A stretch of DNA of 64,000 bases, taken from contig JAFIES010000076.1 in NCBI GenBank assembly GCA_020832415.1, forward strand, positions 54,468 to 118,467, read 5' to 3'. Positions 1-8,630 of the stretch are shown one piece after another. A program made the translations under genes and the position numbers. The stretch comes from Balneolaceae bacterium. Lineage in GTDB: Bacteria; Bacteroidota; Rhodothermia; Balneolales; Balneolaceae. The notes below the pieces were generated by a model, which was not told the origin of the DNA, did no database searches, and was given only the letters and a program-made list of their open reading frames with translations. How positions within the stretch are numbered: the stretch's first letter is position 1; every line of letters starts with the position of its first letter.

Positions 1-304
1 TTCCTAATTCTTATATCGAACTCACGTTATTTTAATAGAGAGTTTTGTTTAAATGATTCTCTTCATGTCTCTATTAATTTTCTGAATTACACGAAAATCT
101 TAGCCTATTATTAGGCTCGTTGAAGTAATTACAAAGTTCGCAGGGACAATTTTACATAGATTTAAGCCATCTCTGATTTGAATGACTGATTTATACCAAG
201 ATTTTAAATTAAAAGCGCTTCCGCCTTATCAATCTGAAGCAGAATGCTGATTTTAAGCCAAACTTTGGCTATCTATGAGGCTCCGAATCAAGTAAATAAG
301 ATTT
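1..304. other. Non-coding region upstream of ppc
   Basis: No convincing gene is present in this stretch. Near its 3' end is the palindrome AAGCGCTT (213-220), extended on one side to AAAAGCGCTTCC, which resembles a LacI-family operator core. No Shine-Dalgarno sequence precedes the ppc start. The promoter was not identified with confidence. Confidence 0.5.
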
Positions 305-3097
305 ATGACCTGGAAAGAAACCATTCAACACTACGCTGTCTCCTCAAAAATCAGCGCACCGCTTACCAAAAATTTAATATCCTTAGTAACCCTTCTTGAA
401 GATTTTCTGGATAATAGGGGGGATACAACTCTGCAGAAACTCTCGTCAGAATTACCCCGGTTATCAGCCAGTGCTTTTGAAAATGAAGAGGGAGTGAATA
501 AAGATCTGCAAAAGCGGATATCCGAGATGAGTATAGAACAGATACGCTCACTTCTCAGGTTAACAACCATTTTTTTCCACCTGGTAAACTCTCTTGAACA
601 GCACGAAATTATCCGTATTAACAGAGAGCGTGCAAAAACCATTGATAATGATAATCCGCGGCCGGAAAGCATTGCTGATGCGCTTAAATTCTTTAAGTCG
701 AAGGGAATGAGTTATGAGGATGCACTGGCTGTTTTTAATAAACTCGATATTCAGCCAACCATTACCGCTCACCCTACGGAAGCGCGCCGAAGAAGTATCC
801 TCAATAAACAAGAGAACATTACGGCCATGATTGGGGAGTCTGACAATACAGACCTCACCCCGAATGAACAAGAGGCGAAGCTCCGGCAAATATTGAATGA
901 AATTGCACTGCTCATCTCTACCGATGAAGTACGTTCTGAGCGTTTAACGGTTGAAGATGAGGTTGAGAATGGCCTGTTCTATTTCACCAATTCCATATGG
1001 AGAACGATTCCAAGGCTGTACGATGATATCCGATCGGCATTTACACAACAATACAATAAAACACCGGATCTCCCCATCGTAGTGAAATATCGGTCATGGA
1101 TAGGAAGTGACCGGGATGGTAATCCAAATGTTACCCGTGATGTTACCTGGAACACACTCTTGGAACACAGAAGCGCAGCATTTAAACTTTATCTGCACGA
1201 TCTTGAAAAGATCAGAAGGTATCTCTCCATTTCTCAGAATCTGGTGCCTGCGTCCGATGAATTATTAAAGTCACTCAAAAAAGATGAACTGGAAGTGCCA
1301 CTTTCTGATCAGTATAAAAGGCATTACAAAAACGAACCTTACCGAAGAAAGCTGACGCATATAATGCACCGAATGCGCAATATGCTGGCTGCATTAAAGG
1401 GGAGTGAAATGGAAGTTTTGGCATCATCTGAGGGGTACAGAGCCCAGGATTTTCAGAAAGATTTAGATCTCATTGCCGACTCTCTCATCCAGGGTGGGCT
1501 GCAGGATGTGGCGAATTATGGTGAATTTAACGATCTGCGAATTCGTGCACATACCTTTGGATTTAACCTTGCTGCATTAGACATTCGTCAGCACAGCGGT
1601 TTGCATGAAAAGGCTGTATCTGATCTCCTTAAACATGCCCATGTTCATGATGGCTATCATAAGCTGGATGAAGAAGAGAAGGTAAATCTTTTGATGCAGG
1701 AGCTGAAAAATCCGCGTCCACTTGCACCTGTTAAAGCAAAACTTGATTCCGGAACTGTTGAGATTCTGGATGTTTTCAGGCTCATCAACACAATACAGAA
1801 CCTGGATGAGAATGCTTTTGGGAGTTATATCATCAGTATGACCCACGGAGTGAGCGATATGCTGGAAGTGGTTCTCCTTGCAAAAGAGACCGGCCTCTGG
1901 TGGCTCAAAAACGGTGAAGTAGAGAGTAAACTGGATGTAGTACCACTCTTTGAAACCATCGAAGATCTGGATATGAGTGCAGCTCAGATGGACGAAATGT
2001 TCGAGAATCCCATTTACAAACTGCAGGTAAAAGCGCGAAATAATTTTCAGGAAATTATGCTCGGCTACTCCGACAGTAACAAAGATGGCGGTTACTGGAT
2101 GGCCAACTGGGCATTGCAAAAAGCACAGCTGCAACTTGGTGAAGTGCTTCGAAGAAGGGATGTAGATTTCAGGCTGTTTCATGGCCGTGGCGGAACGGTT
2201 GGTCGCGGGGGTGGGCGTTCTAACAGGGCGATTCTTGCACTGCCTTCAGTCAGTAATAACGGCAGGATCCGATTTACTGAACAGGGTGAAATTATCTCTT
2301 TCAGATATTCACTGCCCGATATTACCCGGCGCCACCTCGAGCAGGTTGTAAACGCTATCGTGAGAGTTACAGCAGGTGAGGGCCAAAAAGCGATCAGCAA
2401 AGGCGATGAAACGGAAGTGATTATGAACCGGATTGCAGATGGGTCCATGAAGGCCTACAGAGAACTGATTGATAATCCCGGTTTCTGGAACTGGTTCAAG
2501 AAAATTACACCGGTAGAACATATCGGTAATCTGCCGATTGCATCAAGGCCTGTTTCAAGAGGTGGTAAAAAAGGGCTCCAGTTTGAAAATCTCAGAGCAA
2601 TTCCATGGGTTTTTGGGTGGACTCAAGTTCGGTATAATGTTCCCGGCTGGTTTGGATTTGGTACAGTGGTGGAGCCGCTGCTGGAAGAGTCTCCCGAAAC
2701 TCTTGAAACGCTGAAAAAATGGTACAATGACTGGAGCTTTTTCGGCACCATCGTGGATAACGCACAGCGTGAACTTGCACGGACCCATCTGCTCACCACG
2801 GAGATGTACAATCAGCGAGAAGAAAGCCCTCTGCATAAACAGATTATTGATGAGTATAATAAAACCCGTGATGTAATTCTGCTGATAACCGGACAGGAAG
2901 CAATCCTGGATATGAGAAAGGTTATACAGAACTCCATCAAGTTCAGAAATGTATTTACCTATCCGCTTAATTTGCTGCAGGTTGAACTGCTGAACCGCTG
3001 GGAGAAGGCGGAGACTGACGAAGAGATCAAAGAACTGAAGCACGCTCTGTTCCTCAGTATTAATGGTGTATCTGCGGCAATGCAAAGTACCGGGTAA
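305..3097 (+). CDS. ppc: Phosphoenolpyruvate carboxylase
   Basis: This 930-residue protein is a full-length bacterial-type PEP carboxylase, which makes oxaloacetate from PEP and bicarbonate and refills the TCA cycle in the cytoplasm. The two family signatures are intact: TAHPTEA at residues 154-160 with the catalytic histidine at 156, and the glycine-rich FHGRGGTVGRGGGR loop at roughly 623-636. The C-terminus (NGVSAAMQSTG) resembles the family's conserved NGIAAGMRNTG end. The ATG at 305 lacks a Shine-Dalgarno sequence, which is common in this group of bacteria. The gene stands alone: about 300 bases of non-coding DNA lie upstream and 1.5 kb of repeats downstream. Function is secure; regulation is not visible beyond a possible LacI-type palindrome near 216. 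Confidence 0.97.
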   Translation: MTWKETIQHYAVSSKISAPLTKNLISLVTLLEDFLDNRGDTTLQKLSSELPRLSASAFENEEGVNKDLQKRISEMSIEQIRSLLRLTTIFFHLVNSLEQHEIIRINRERAKTIDNDNPRPESIADALKFFKSKGMSYEDALAVFNKLDIQPTITAHPTEARRRSILNKQENITAMIGESDNTDLTPNEQEAKLRQILNEIALLISTDEVRSERLTVEDEVENGLFYFTNSIWRTIPRLYDDIRSAFTQQYNKTPDLPIVVKYRSWIGSDRDGNPNVTRDVTWNTLLEHRSAAFKLYLHDLEKIRRYLSISQNLVPASDELLKSLKKDELEVPLSDQYKRHYKNEPYRRKLTHIMHRMRNMLAALKGSEMEVLASSEGYRAQDFQKDLDLIADSLIQGGLQDVANYGEFNDLRIRAHTFGFNLAALDIRQHSGLHEKAVSDLLKHAHVHDGYHKLDEEEKVNLLMQELKNPRPLAPVKAKLDSGTVEILDVFRLINTIQNLDENAFGSYIISMTHGVSDMLEVVLLAKETGLWWLKNGEVESKLDVVPLFETIEDLDMSAAQMDEMFENPIYKLQVKARNNFQEIMLGYSDSNKDGGYWMANWALQKAQLQLGEVLRRRDVDFRLFHGRGGTVGRGGGRSNRAILALPSVSNNGRIRFTEQGEIISFRYSLPDITRRHLEQVVNAIVRVTAGEGQKAISKGDETEVIMNRIADGSMKAYRELIDNPGFWNWFKKITPVEHIGNLPIASRPVSRGGKKGLQFENLRAIPWVFGWTQVRYNVPGWFGFGTVVEPLLEESPETLETLKKWYNDWSFFGTIVDNAQRELARTHLLTTEMYNQREESPLHKQIIDEYNKTRDVILLITGQEAILDMRKVIQNSIKFRNVFTYPLNLLQVELLNRWEKAETDEEIKELKHALFLSINGVSAAMQSTG

Positions 3098-3126
3098 AAA
3101 TCAGAAAATGTCACAAGCAGATTGTA

Positions 3127-3144
3127 TCGAGCTTGTCGAAGTAT
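3127..3144. repeat. Short dispersed repeat (GAGCTTGTCGAAG type)
   Basis: The element TCGAGCTTGTCGAAGTAT lies 30 bases after the ppc stop. Motifs of the form CTTCGACAAGCTCGA are familiar to me as dispersed intergenic repeats in many bacterial genomes. Only one copy was seen here, so calling it a repeat rests on recollection and not on this window. Confidence 0.3.
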
Positions 3145-3204
3145 CCCGCTTGTGCCATTAGCCATTAGATTTTTTGATCTCAGCAGGAAAACATAGTTTT
3201 CAGA

Positions 3205-3390
3205 AATGCTTGTCCAATCCCGTCGATTCTGTTGGTTGCTTTTTATTCATGCTCGCCTCGGGATTTTATTGGACGTTTCGTTTATCCCGGGGTTGCGATC
3301 GGGGTCAAATGCTGTGCGTTTTCAGCCCAATCTTATCCCGGATTACCAACATTAGGCTCCTATCGGAGCTGATCACGAGACGATCAAATA
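3205..3390. repeat. Dispersed repeat, copy A (right half only)
   Basis: This is the most diverged of three local copies. It shares with copies B and C the blocks CCAATCCC-TCGATTCTG, GCCTCGGGATTTT, and a terminal hairpin GGCTCC-TATC-GGAGCT. With copy B it also shares a segment around CTGTGCGTTTT-CAGCCCAATCTT. The left half found in B and C is not seen here. Confidence 0.75.
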
Positions 3391-3507
3391 TTCAGACGGT
3401 TCGTAACACAAAGATCTTACATAATTATCGATCACCAGATAGATATAAATTCAGTACAAATGAAGAATTCGATTTAAGGTTCCTTTCTTAAAATTCAACA
3501 AATGTAA

Positions 3508-3577
3508 ACCCCTTTAGGGGTGACCGTTATTGTAGCCTCGGGTGAAGTGAGAATCATCCATGCAACGCATGGATGAT
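3508..3577. repeat. Paired hairpins preceding repeat copy B
   Basis: Two perfect inverted repeats lie close together: ACCCC-TTTA-GGGGT (3508-3521), and an 11-bp stem (3553-3563 with 3567-3577) closed by the triloop AAC. The stretch between them, GTGACCGTTATTGTAGCC, resembles intergenic hairpin cassettes I recall from other Bacteroidota genomes. Neither hairpin is followed by a U-tract, so they are not ordinary terminators. Confidence 0.7.
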
Positions 3578-3582
3578 GGAGC

Positions 3583-3908
3583 GAAACCCGGGGATGCATC
3601 AGGGTAACAATAAAAAGCCCGAGGCGCGGAATCCGGTAAAATCGGGAAATTCATTCGAGAGGTTGATGGGAATGAATTCGAATAAATTTGAAGGGTTCGA
3701 TTTCTTTGTACAACCTTGCCTCAGCATCTGCCCAATCCCTTCGATCCTGCCGGCTGCTTTTTCAAAATGCTTTGCCTCGGGATTTATTGGTCTTTATGTT
3801 TACCCAGGGCTGCGATTGGGATCAAACGCTGTGCGTTTTTCAGCCCAATCTTGCCCCGGGCTATAGATGTTTGGCTCCTGCCGGAGTCAATTACGAGACG
3901 AGGATAGG
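3583..3908. repeat. Dispersed repeat, copy B (full length)
   Basis: The longest copy. It begins with GAAACCCGGGGATGCATCAG immediately after the 11-bp hairpin, passes through CCCGAGGCGCGGAATCCGG and GAATTCGAATAAAT, then the segment shared with copy A, and ends with the hairpin-like GGCTCC-TGCC-GGAGTC. Copy C matches it closely over the left 135 bases. Confidence 0.8.
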
Positions 3909-4013
3909 TTTATCCATTGTTAACTTAAGTATGCCCGCTTGTGTCTAGTTTTTATCAGGTAAATTCAATGATTTCCATTACGACTTCTTTTTATGGATAA
4001 ATATTTAATTTTA

Positions 4014-4302
4014 TCACTCCGGAGGAGTGAAACCCGGGGATGCATCAGGGTGACAATAAAAACCCCGAGGCGCGGAATCCGGCAAAATCGGGAAATTCAA
4101 TCGAGGGATTGATGGGAAAGAATTCGAATAAATCTGAAGGGTTCAATTTCTTAATACAACCTCACCCCAGTATTTACCCAATCCCTTCGATTCTGCCGGC
4201 TGCTTTTTCAAAATGCTTCGCCTCGGGATTTTTTGGTCTTCATGTTTACTCAGGGCTATAGATATTTGGCTCCTATCGGAGCCGATTATGAGTTAAGCGA
4301 AG
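4014..4302. repeat. Dispersed repeat, copy C
   Basis: This copy starts with the hairpin TCACTCC-GGA-GGAGTGA (4014-4030), continues with AAACCCGGGGATGCATCAGG, and closes with a perfect hairpin GGCTCC-TATC-GGAGCC. Compared with copy B it lacks about 45 bases of the right half (the CTGTGCG segment). The leading hairpin sits where copy B has its hairpin but has a different sequence. Confidence 0.8.
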
Positions 4303-4515
4303 GTTCGACGGGAATGGTTCTATTTAATTTTGTTCGACTCAATTTTATACTTGCAACTGTTTCCCGGATTTATGGCCTGCAACACGATAACAGTAAAAAA
4401 ATCTTTTAGTATATATTATATAACCAGTGGGGGGTAGAGTGCAGATGTGGTTGAACTTATTCTTCATAGCTGAGGACTGAAAAGCACCATTCATTGCATA
4501 ATCCAAAAAAAACAT

Positions 4516-4556
4516 AAAAAAAGCCGCTGCCCGATATTTACCGGCAGCGGCTTTTT
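4516..4556 (-). terminator. Rho-independent terminator of the sugar transporter
   Basis: A 14-bp perfect inverted repeat, AAAAAGCCGCTGCC with GGCAGCGGCTTTTT, is separated by 11 bases. Read on the minus strand it lies about 30 bases after the transporter stop and ends in a run of seven Ts. Confidence 0.93.
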
Positions 4557-4588
4557 AATGTGTCTACTCTATTTGAGTACTGAACTGT

Positions 4589-6004
4589 CTATTCTACTAC
4601 ACCGGTGGAAGTAGTTGGCTGTTGTGAAGCAGTTTCAGCTTTTGGTTTGATTTTACTACCAACAAGTGCATAGAACAGTATGTATGCGTAGCAAAGAACC
4701 GGGATAATAAATGAGTATTGTATACCGGCAATATCAGCTACAGCCCCCATGATAACAGGAATTAAAGCTCCGCCAATGATCAAGGTATTAATAATACCTG
4801 ATGCAAGGCTTACCTCGCTTCTGTCAAGCCCTTTAACGGCAAGTGAGAAGATATTAGGGAACATAACTGAGTTAAACAGGCCAATTGAAACTATTGTCCA
4901 GAGTGCCAGCCTTCCTGATGAAAGCATTGATGTTATGGCAAGTGCAGCAGCCAAAAATGCAAAGATTGCAAGCACTTTATTAGCTTGTCCGGTTCCAAGC
5001 TGCATGAAGAGGTAATTAGCAACAGCAAAGCCTAAGAATACTAATGCCATACTCACTTCAAAATCGAGTGTAATGAAAGCAACGATAAATGCCCAAACCA
5101 TAACTCCGAGTGCCATTGCATGTTTTTTACCTGCATTTTTCACATCAGAAAGTGAGATGGCTCCGAATAGTCGTCCGATCATTGCACCTGCCCAGTAGAG
5201 GCCTACAAATTTAATAGCGAGTTCCCTGCTAATTCCTCCGCCAAGGCCCGGCTCAACGATGTAGGAAGAGATGGCTGTACCAATTCCAACTTCAGCGCCA
5301 ACGTAGCAGAAGATAGCAACTGCTCCAAGAGTCATATGGCGATACTTAAACGTACTTGAGAAGTTACCAAGACCCTCCTGGCTCATTTCAGGCAGCTTAA
5401 TCATCTTCACTGCAATACCGATAACTAATACAATACCACCGATGAGCATAAATGGCAGCACAAGGTCGTTAGGTTCAACCGAACCTGCAATTTCACCAAT
5501 ATCAACAGCAGCAGGAATAATGAGTGCTACAATCAAGAGAGGGGCTAGCCAGGTTGCAATCGAGTTAAGAGACTGCGTAAGGTTCAGGCGGCCTGAGGCA
5601 GTTTCCGGCGGGCCAAGCTCTGTTACATAAGGATTGGCTGCAGTTTGAAGCAATACAACCCCGAGAGCTAAAATAAAGATTGCTCCAAGGAAAAAGATAT
5701 ATGATTCAACTTGAATAGCGGGGAAGAAGAGAAAACTTGCCACAGCTATTAAAATTAACCCAAATACAATAGAATTTTTGTATCCGAATTTTTTTACAAC
5801 AGTCCCCGAGGGAATGGAGAATATTGCGTATGTGATAAAGAACGCAAAGTTCACAAGAAAGGCTTGTGTATAACTTAAAGAGAAGGCTTCCCTGACGGGG
5901 TCACTTAGTGTGATAATAAACGTTGTGACAAACCCGAAAATGAAGAAGATCATGGAAATGAAAATCATTCCCACTTTCATTGTGTTGTTATCTTGGTTCG
6001 ACAT
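4589..6004 (-). CDS. Sugar MFS transporter, FHS (fucose/glucose permease) type
   Basis: This 471-residue integral membrane protein has about twelve hydrophobic segments and resembles the fucose:H+ symporter (FHS) branch of the major facilitator superfamily, which imports fucose, glucose or galactose with protons. Supporting features are the N-terminal FGFVTTFI helix, the GTVVKKFGYKNSI loop between helices 2 and 3, and TAANPYVTELGP near residue 120. It follows the ROK kinase gene on the same strand with a 133-base gap, so the pair probably forms an uptake-and-phosphorylation operon. A strong terminator closes the unit. Exact substrate is uncertain; glucose is the best guess because of the kinase. 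Confidence 0.88.
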   Translation of the reverse strand: MSNQDNNTMKVGMIFISMIFFIFGFVTTFIITLSDPVREAFSLSYTQAFLVNFAFFITYAIFSIPSGTVVKKFGYKNSIVFGLILIAVASFLFFPAIQVESYIFFLGAIFILALGVVLLQTAANPYVTELGPPETASGRLNLTQSLNSIATWLAPLLIVALIIPAAVDIGEIAGSVEPNDLVLPFMLIGGIVLVIGIAVKMIKLPEMSQEGLGNFSSTFKYRHMTLGAVAIFCYVGAEVGIGTAISSYIVEPGLGGGISRELAIKFVGLYWAGAMIGRLFGAISLSDVKNAGKKHAMALGVMVWAFIVAFITLDFEVSMALVFLGFAVANYLFMQLGTGQANKVLAIFAFLAAALAITSMLSSGRLALWTIVSIGLFNSVMFPNIFSLAVKGLDRSEVSLASGIINTLIIGGALIPVIMGAVADIAGIQYSFIIPVLCYAYILFYALVGSKIKPKAETASQQPTTSTGVVE

Positions 6005-6137
6005 GATTGTGTTTATGGTTAGTTAATCTTACATGTTGATTACTGGTGAATTCACAAAACGCACATTCCAGAAGGTACTGAAATGGTTGATGATGGAAAA
6101 TGGTGTTCAATGAAGATAAAACTGGAAATTCATGGAT

Positions 6138-7097
6138 TTACTTATCCAATTCATTCCAAATAAGTGCACTTGCACCAAGAACCGCTACATTCTTACCCAT
6201 TAGCTGGGAAGGTAGAATTTTCACCTTATCTTTGAACAATCTCATTACAAAATGCTCCAGCCATTTTTTGGTCGGGTTGATTATGTAATCACCGGCTTTG
6301 GCAAGCCCTCCGAATAAAAATATGGCAGACGGGCTGAACAAGGCCACAGTATCGGCAAGATGCTTACCGAGTATTTTACCTGTGTGTTCAAAAGCTTTCA
6401 GAGCAATTGGGTCACCTTTTTCCGCTGCATTAAATATAATTTCTGAATCAAGCTCATCGAATGTGTAATTAACCAACTCAGAGCCTTCCGTATTTTTTGC
6501 AAGCAATTCAAATACTGTGCGTTTTATGCCGGGTGCAGAAGCGTAGGTTTCAAGGCAGCCAAGACCACCACAACCGCACTGCCTTCCGTTTTCAACAACG
6601 TTAACGTGTCCCTGTTCGCCTGCAAATCCATCATGCCCATAAACAAGATCACCATTTACAACAATGCCGCTGCCGAGGCCGGTGCCAAGAGTTACCATCA
6701 CAAAATCTTGCATGTACTTTGCGCCGCCGTAAACTTTTTCTCCCAAAGCTGCTGCATTGGCATCGTTTGTTAGTTTAACAGGCAGATCGTAATGTTTTTT
6801 CATCAGGTCAGCAAAAGGGACGATACCTTGCCATTTCAGATTTGTAGCCTGCTCAATGGTTCCTTTATGATAATTACCATTAGGGGCACCAATTCCGATT
6901 CCAAGAATTTTATAGGGTTTGTCGAGTTTTTTTTCTGCTGCTTTTAGTTCTTTAACAAGGTTTTTAACGTAATCTTCAACATTATCGAAGATGTCGGTGG
7001 GAGAAGAGTTTTCAGCGGATATATTGCCATCCCTGTCAACAAATCCGGTTTTGGTAAAAGTACCCCCAATATCAATTCCTATTACATACTCAGTCAT
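6138..7097 (-). CDS. ROK family sugar kinase (probable glucokinase)
   Basis: The 319-residue protein has the ROK phosphate-binding motif DIGGTFTKTG at residues 9-18, a second glycine-rich motif TLGTGLGSGIV near 136, and the ROK zinc-binding cluster CGCGGLGCLE near 173. ROK kinases of this form phosphorylate glucose or related hexoses with ATP in the cytoplasm. A purine-rich GAGGAG lies about 10 bases before the ATG, one of the clearer ribosome-binding sites in this window. The gene leads an apparent operon with the sugar transporter. A GH3 beta-glucosidase locus 20 kb away would supply glucose. Some ROK proteins act on N-acetylated sugars, which cannot be excluded. Confidence 0.9.
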   Translation of the reverse strand: MTEYVIGIDIGGTFTKTGFVDRDGNISAENSSPTDIFDNVEDYVKNLVKELKAAEKKLDKPYKILGIGIGAPNGNYHKGTIEQATNLKWQGIVPFADLMKKHYDLPVKLTNDANAAALGEKVYGGAKYMQDFVMVTLGTGLGSGIVVNGDLVYGHDGFAGEQGHVNVVENGRQCGCGGLGCLETYASAPGIKRTVFELLAKNTEGSELVNYTFDELDSEIIFNAAEKGDPIALKAFEHTGKILGKHLADTVALFSPSAIFLFGGLAKAGDYIINPTKKWLEHFVMRLFKDKVKILPSQLMGKNVAVLGASALIWNELDK

Positions 7098-7795
7098 AGT
7101 GTAAATCTCCTCTACTTTTGTGTTTGTTTATACAGCCCCGACAGACATTAATAAATGCCAACATTAGCAGCAGTTTTTCTTAGGTATTCTAAATGATATT
7201 TTGAAATCTGTAAGGTTCTGTATTTTGGCTTATACCGATCAAAATGCAAGTTTTAGTTGGAATAAAGCAAACGCATTTTCAAATTATTTCAAAAATATGG
7301 AAGCGCTCCTTTTCGAGGTGCAGTAAACCGGGAAACGATTCATTGAAAGAGATGAAATTTTTGCTGAATGAATGCCCGAAACCGTCTCTCAGGTCGGTAA
7401 TACATATTGTTTAAACCTGCTCCCCGGAAGCATGTTTATCCGGTGAGTATCTATTGCGTGTTCTGTAGTAGTTAGCAATGCACAATCTCAAAACTCTCAG
7501 ATCATACAAGTTTGGTTCTAAATGTTACAATTCCGCTTCAATTTTAAATTTCATAAAACCGGTTTTTGATTGATGATTTCAACGGTTTTGAATAAAAATA
7601 CAGCCTGATTCTCTGCACTCGCATGATTAAAATGAAAATAAATAGCATTTGGTAAACATAAACGGTACATTACTAACTCTTAATAACAACAATACTCCCG
7701 GTAAGGCCCTTCTTTGGACTGTGACGCGATAAAACAACTCATCTCTTCTGAAAGACCCTCTGGGTGATTTTAACAATACCAATACTAGTAATACA
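7098..7795. other. Divergent regulatory region, kinase operon and cold-shock gene
   Basis: About 700 bases separate the divergent kinase and cold-shock genes. The kinase side holds AAAATGCAAG (7241-7250), GCAAACGCATTTTC (7267-7280) and ATGGAAGCGCTCC (7297-7309); the last two have the central CG of LacI-family operators. The cold-shock side appears to be a long untranslated leader rich in AAC and AAT tracts, with a small hairpin ACCC-TCT-GGGT (7755-7765). I see no gene here. Confidence 0.5.
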
Positions 7796-8014
7796 ATGAC
7801 AAAACAAGGAAACGTAAAGTGGTTTGACGCAGAAAAAGGATTCGGTTTCATCTCACCAGCTGATGGAAGCAAAGATATTTTTGTACACAGAAACAATGTA
7901 GAGAATCTGGGTCGCAACCAGGGACTTGAAGAAGGAGAAGAAGTGGAGTTCAGTGTTGAAGAAACACCAAAAGGACTCAGTGCTGTTGAAGTAAGAAGCC
8001 TTACTTACGAATAG
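7796..8014 (+). CDS. Cold-shock domain protein (CspA family)
   Basis: A 72-residue single cold-shock domain that binds single-stranded RNA and DNA. The RNP1 motif KGFGFIS is at residues 14-20 and RNP2 DIFVHR at 27-32, preceded by the usual VKWFDAEKGFG start. Proteins of this kind melt RNA structure during cold or rapid growth. The long upstream region without a gene is consistent with a structured leader, a known mode of csp regulation. No Shine-Dalgarno sequence is visible; the start follows GTAATACA. A strong terminator follows 27 bases after the stop, so it is monocistronic. Confidence 0.96.
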   Translation: MTKQGNVKWFDAEKGFGFISPADGSKDIFVHRNNVENLGRNQGLEEGEEVEFSVEETPKGLSAVEVRSLTYE

Positions 8015-8041
8015 GCAACACGCATTTTATTGAAAAATCTG

Positions 8042-8074
8042 AAAGCCCGCTTCCAATGGAAGCGGGCTTTTTTT
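8042..8074 (+). terminator. Rho-independent terminator of the cold-shock gene
   Basis: A perfect 13-bp stem AAAGCCCGCTTCC / GGAAGCGGGCTTT with an AAT loop is followed by further Ts. Confidence 0.95.
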
Positions 8075-8234
8075 ATGCCACATAAAATTACCTGCGCTAC
8101 CATCTGATCCATTAACGAGCAGACTGGTGGTTACTGCTCAAAAAGACCGAACTATAACTATAACAGAATAATCGGCAAGAAATAAAATTCCACTAACTAC
8201 ACAGCAATTGGCTTGTGTTTGATGTTACACACAT

Positions 8235-8417
8235 ATGTTTAGGGTCAAGTACATAAAGGAGTTGGTTATAGAAGACGGACTGGAAATTGGAACTCTTGGT
8301 ATATACTACATATCATTTAAGGATGATCTGTGGATATTGGGGAGATCACACCTAAAGGATAGTATTAGCGATTCAGATACTGAAGCTGCACTAGGATTGG
8401 GAGTTGGTGTTGAGTGA
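8235..8417 (+). CDS. Doubtful small ORF, 60 residues
   Basis: A short open frame between two terminators. The translation is acidic, with alternating hydrophobic residues in its first 35 positions and a low-complexity LGLGVGVE tail. It resembles no family I know, has no clear ribosome-binding site and no signal peptide. It is listed only so the stretch is accounted for; it could be a remnant of a decayed gene. Confidence 0.15.
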   Translation: MFRVKYIKELVIEDGLEIGTLGIYYISFKDDLWILGRSHLKDSISDSDTEAALGLGVGVE

Positions 8418-8545
8418 ATTCTGTGCCCTATTCTGTTATAGGCAGAACCAAGAATATTCCTCAGGGGCTTTGATCAGTTTGCTGTATCTGCTGGTTTTAG
8501 AATGCCAATCAGATAAAGTTAAACCAATATATGGGGTAAAAAATG

Positions 8546-8577
8546 AAAGCCCGCTTCCTGACGAGGCGGGCTTTATT
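8546..8577. terminator. Terminator, probably serving the DksA-like gene
   Basis: Stem AAAGCCCGC (8546-8554) pairs with GCGGGCTTT (8566-8574). Read on the minus strand it is followed by TCATTTTTTA, which fits termination of the DksA-like gene ending at 8631. It can also form on the plus strand. Its stem core is the same as in the cold-shock terminator 500 bases away. Confidence 0.8.
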
Positions 8578-8630
8578 ATTCCGGAACCCCAGCCGGAAAG
8601 TAATTAACGTTTTCTCTCTTGCCTGTTAAA

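Larger units (their letters stand above)
3098..4588. other. Gene-free region with hairpin repeats
   Basis: About 1.5 kb holds no credible gene. Open frames here (for example 3573-3866, 3688-3948 and 4040-4261) lie across repeated DNA and translate related repeat copies, so I do not call them. The content is three diverged copies of one repeat plus small perfect hairpins, followed by an AT-rich stretch (4310-4515) and the terminator of the sugar transporter. Confidence 0.7.
8015..8630. other. Region between two similar terminators, no firm gene
   Basis: Apart from the two terminators, this 600-base stretch holds only weak open frames. The frame at 8235-8417 (60 codons) has no Shine-Dalgarno sequence and no recognisable domain. 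The frame at 8404-8607 reads through the second terminator and is rejected. It may be a decayed gene or a transcribed non-coding region. Confidence 0.45.

Noticed and set aside
1577..2182. 201-codon minus-strand frame inside ppc
   Set aside because: It is a shadow of the ppc reading frame; the translation has no recognisable domain.
3573..4261. Several open frames of 60-97 codons in the repeat region
   Set aside because: They translate copies of the same non-coding repeat in different frames, have no ribosome site and cross hairpins.
8404..8607. Open frame of 67 codons
   Set aside because: It reads through a terminator stem and has no ribosome site or recognisable domain.
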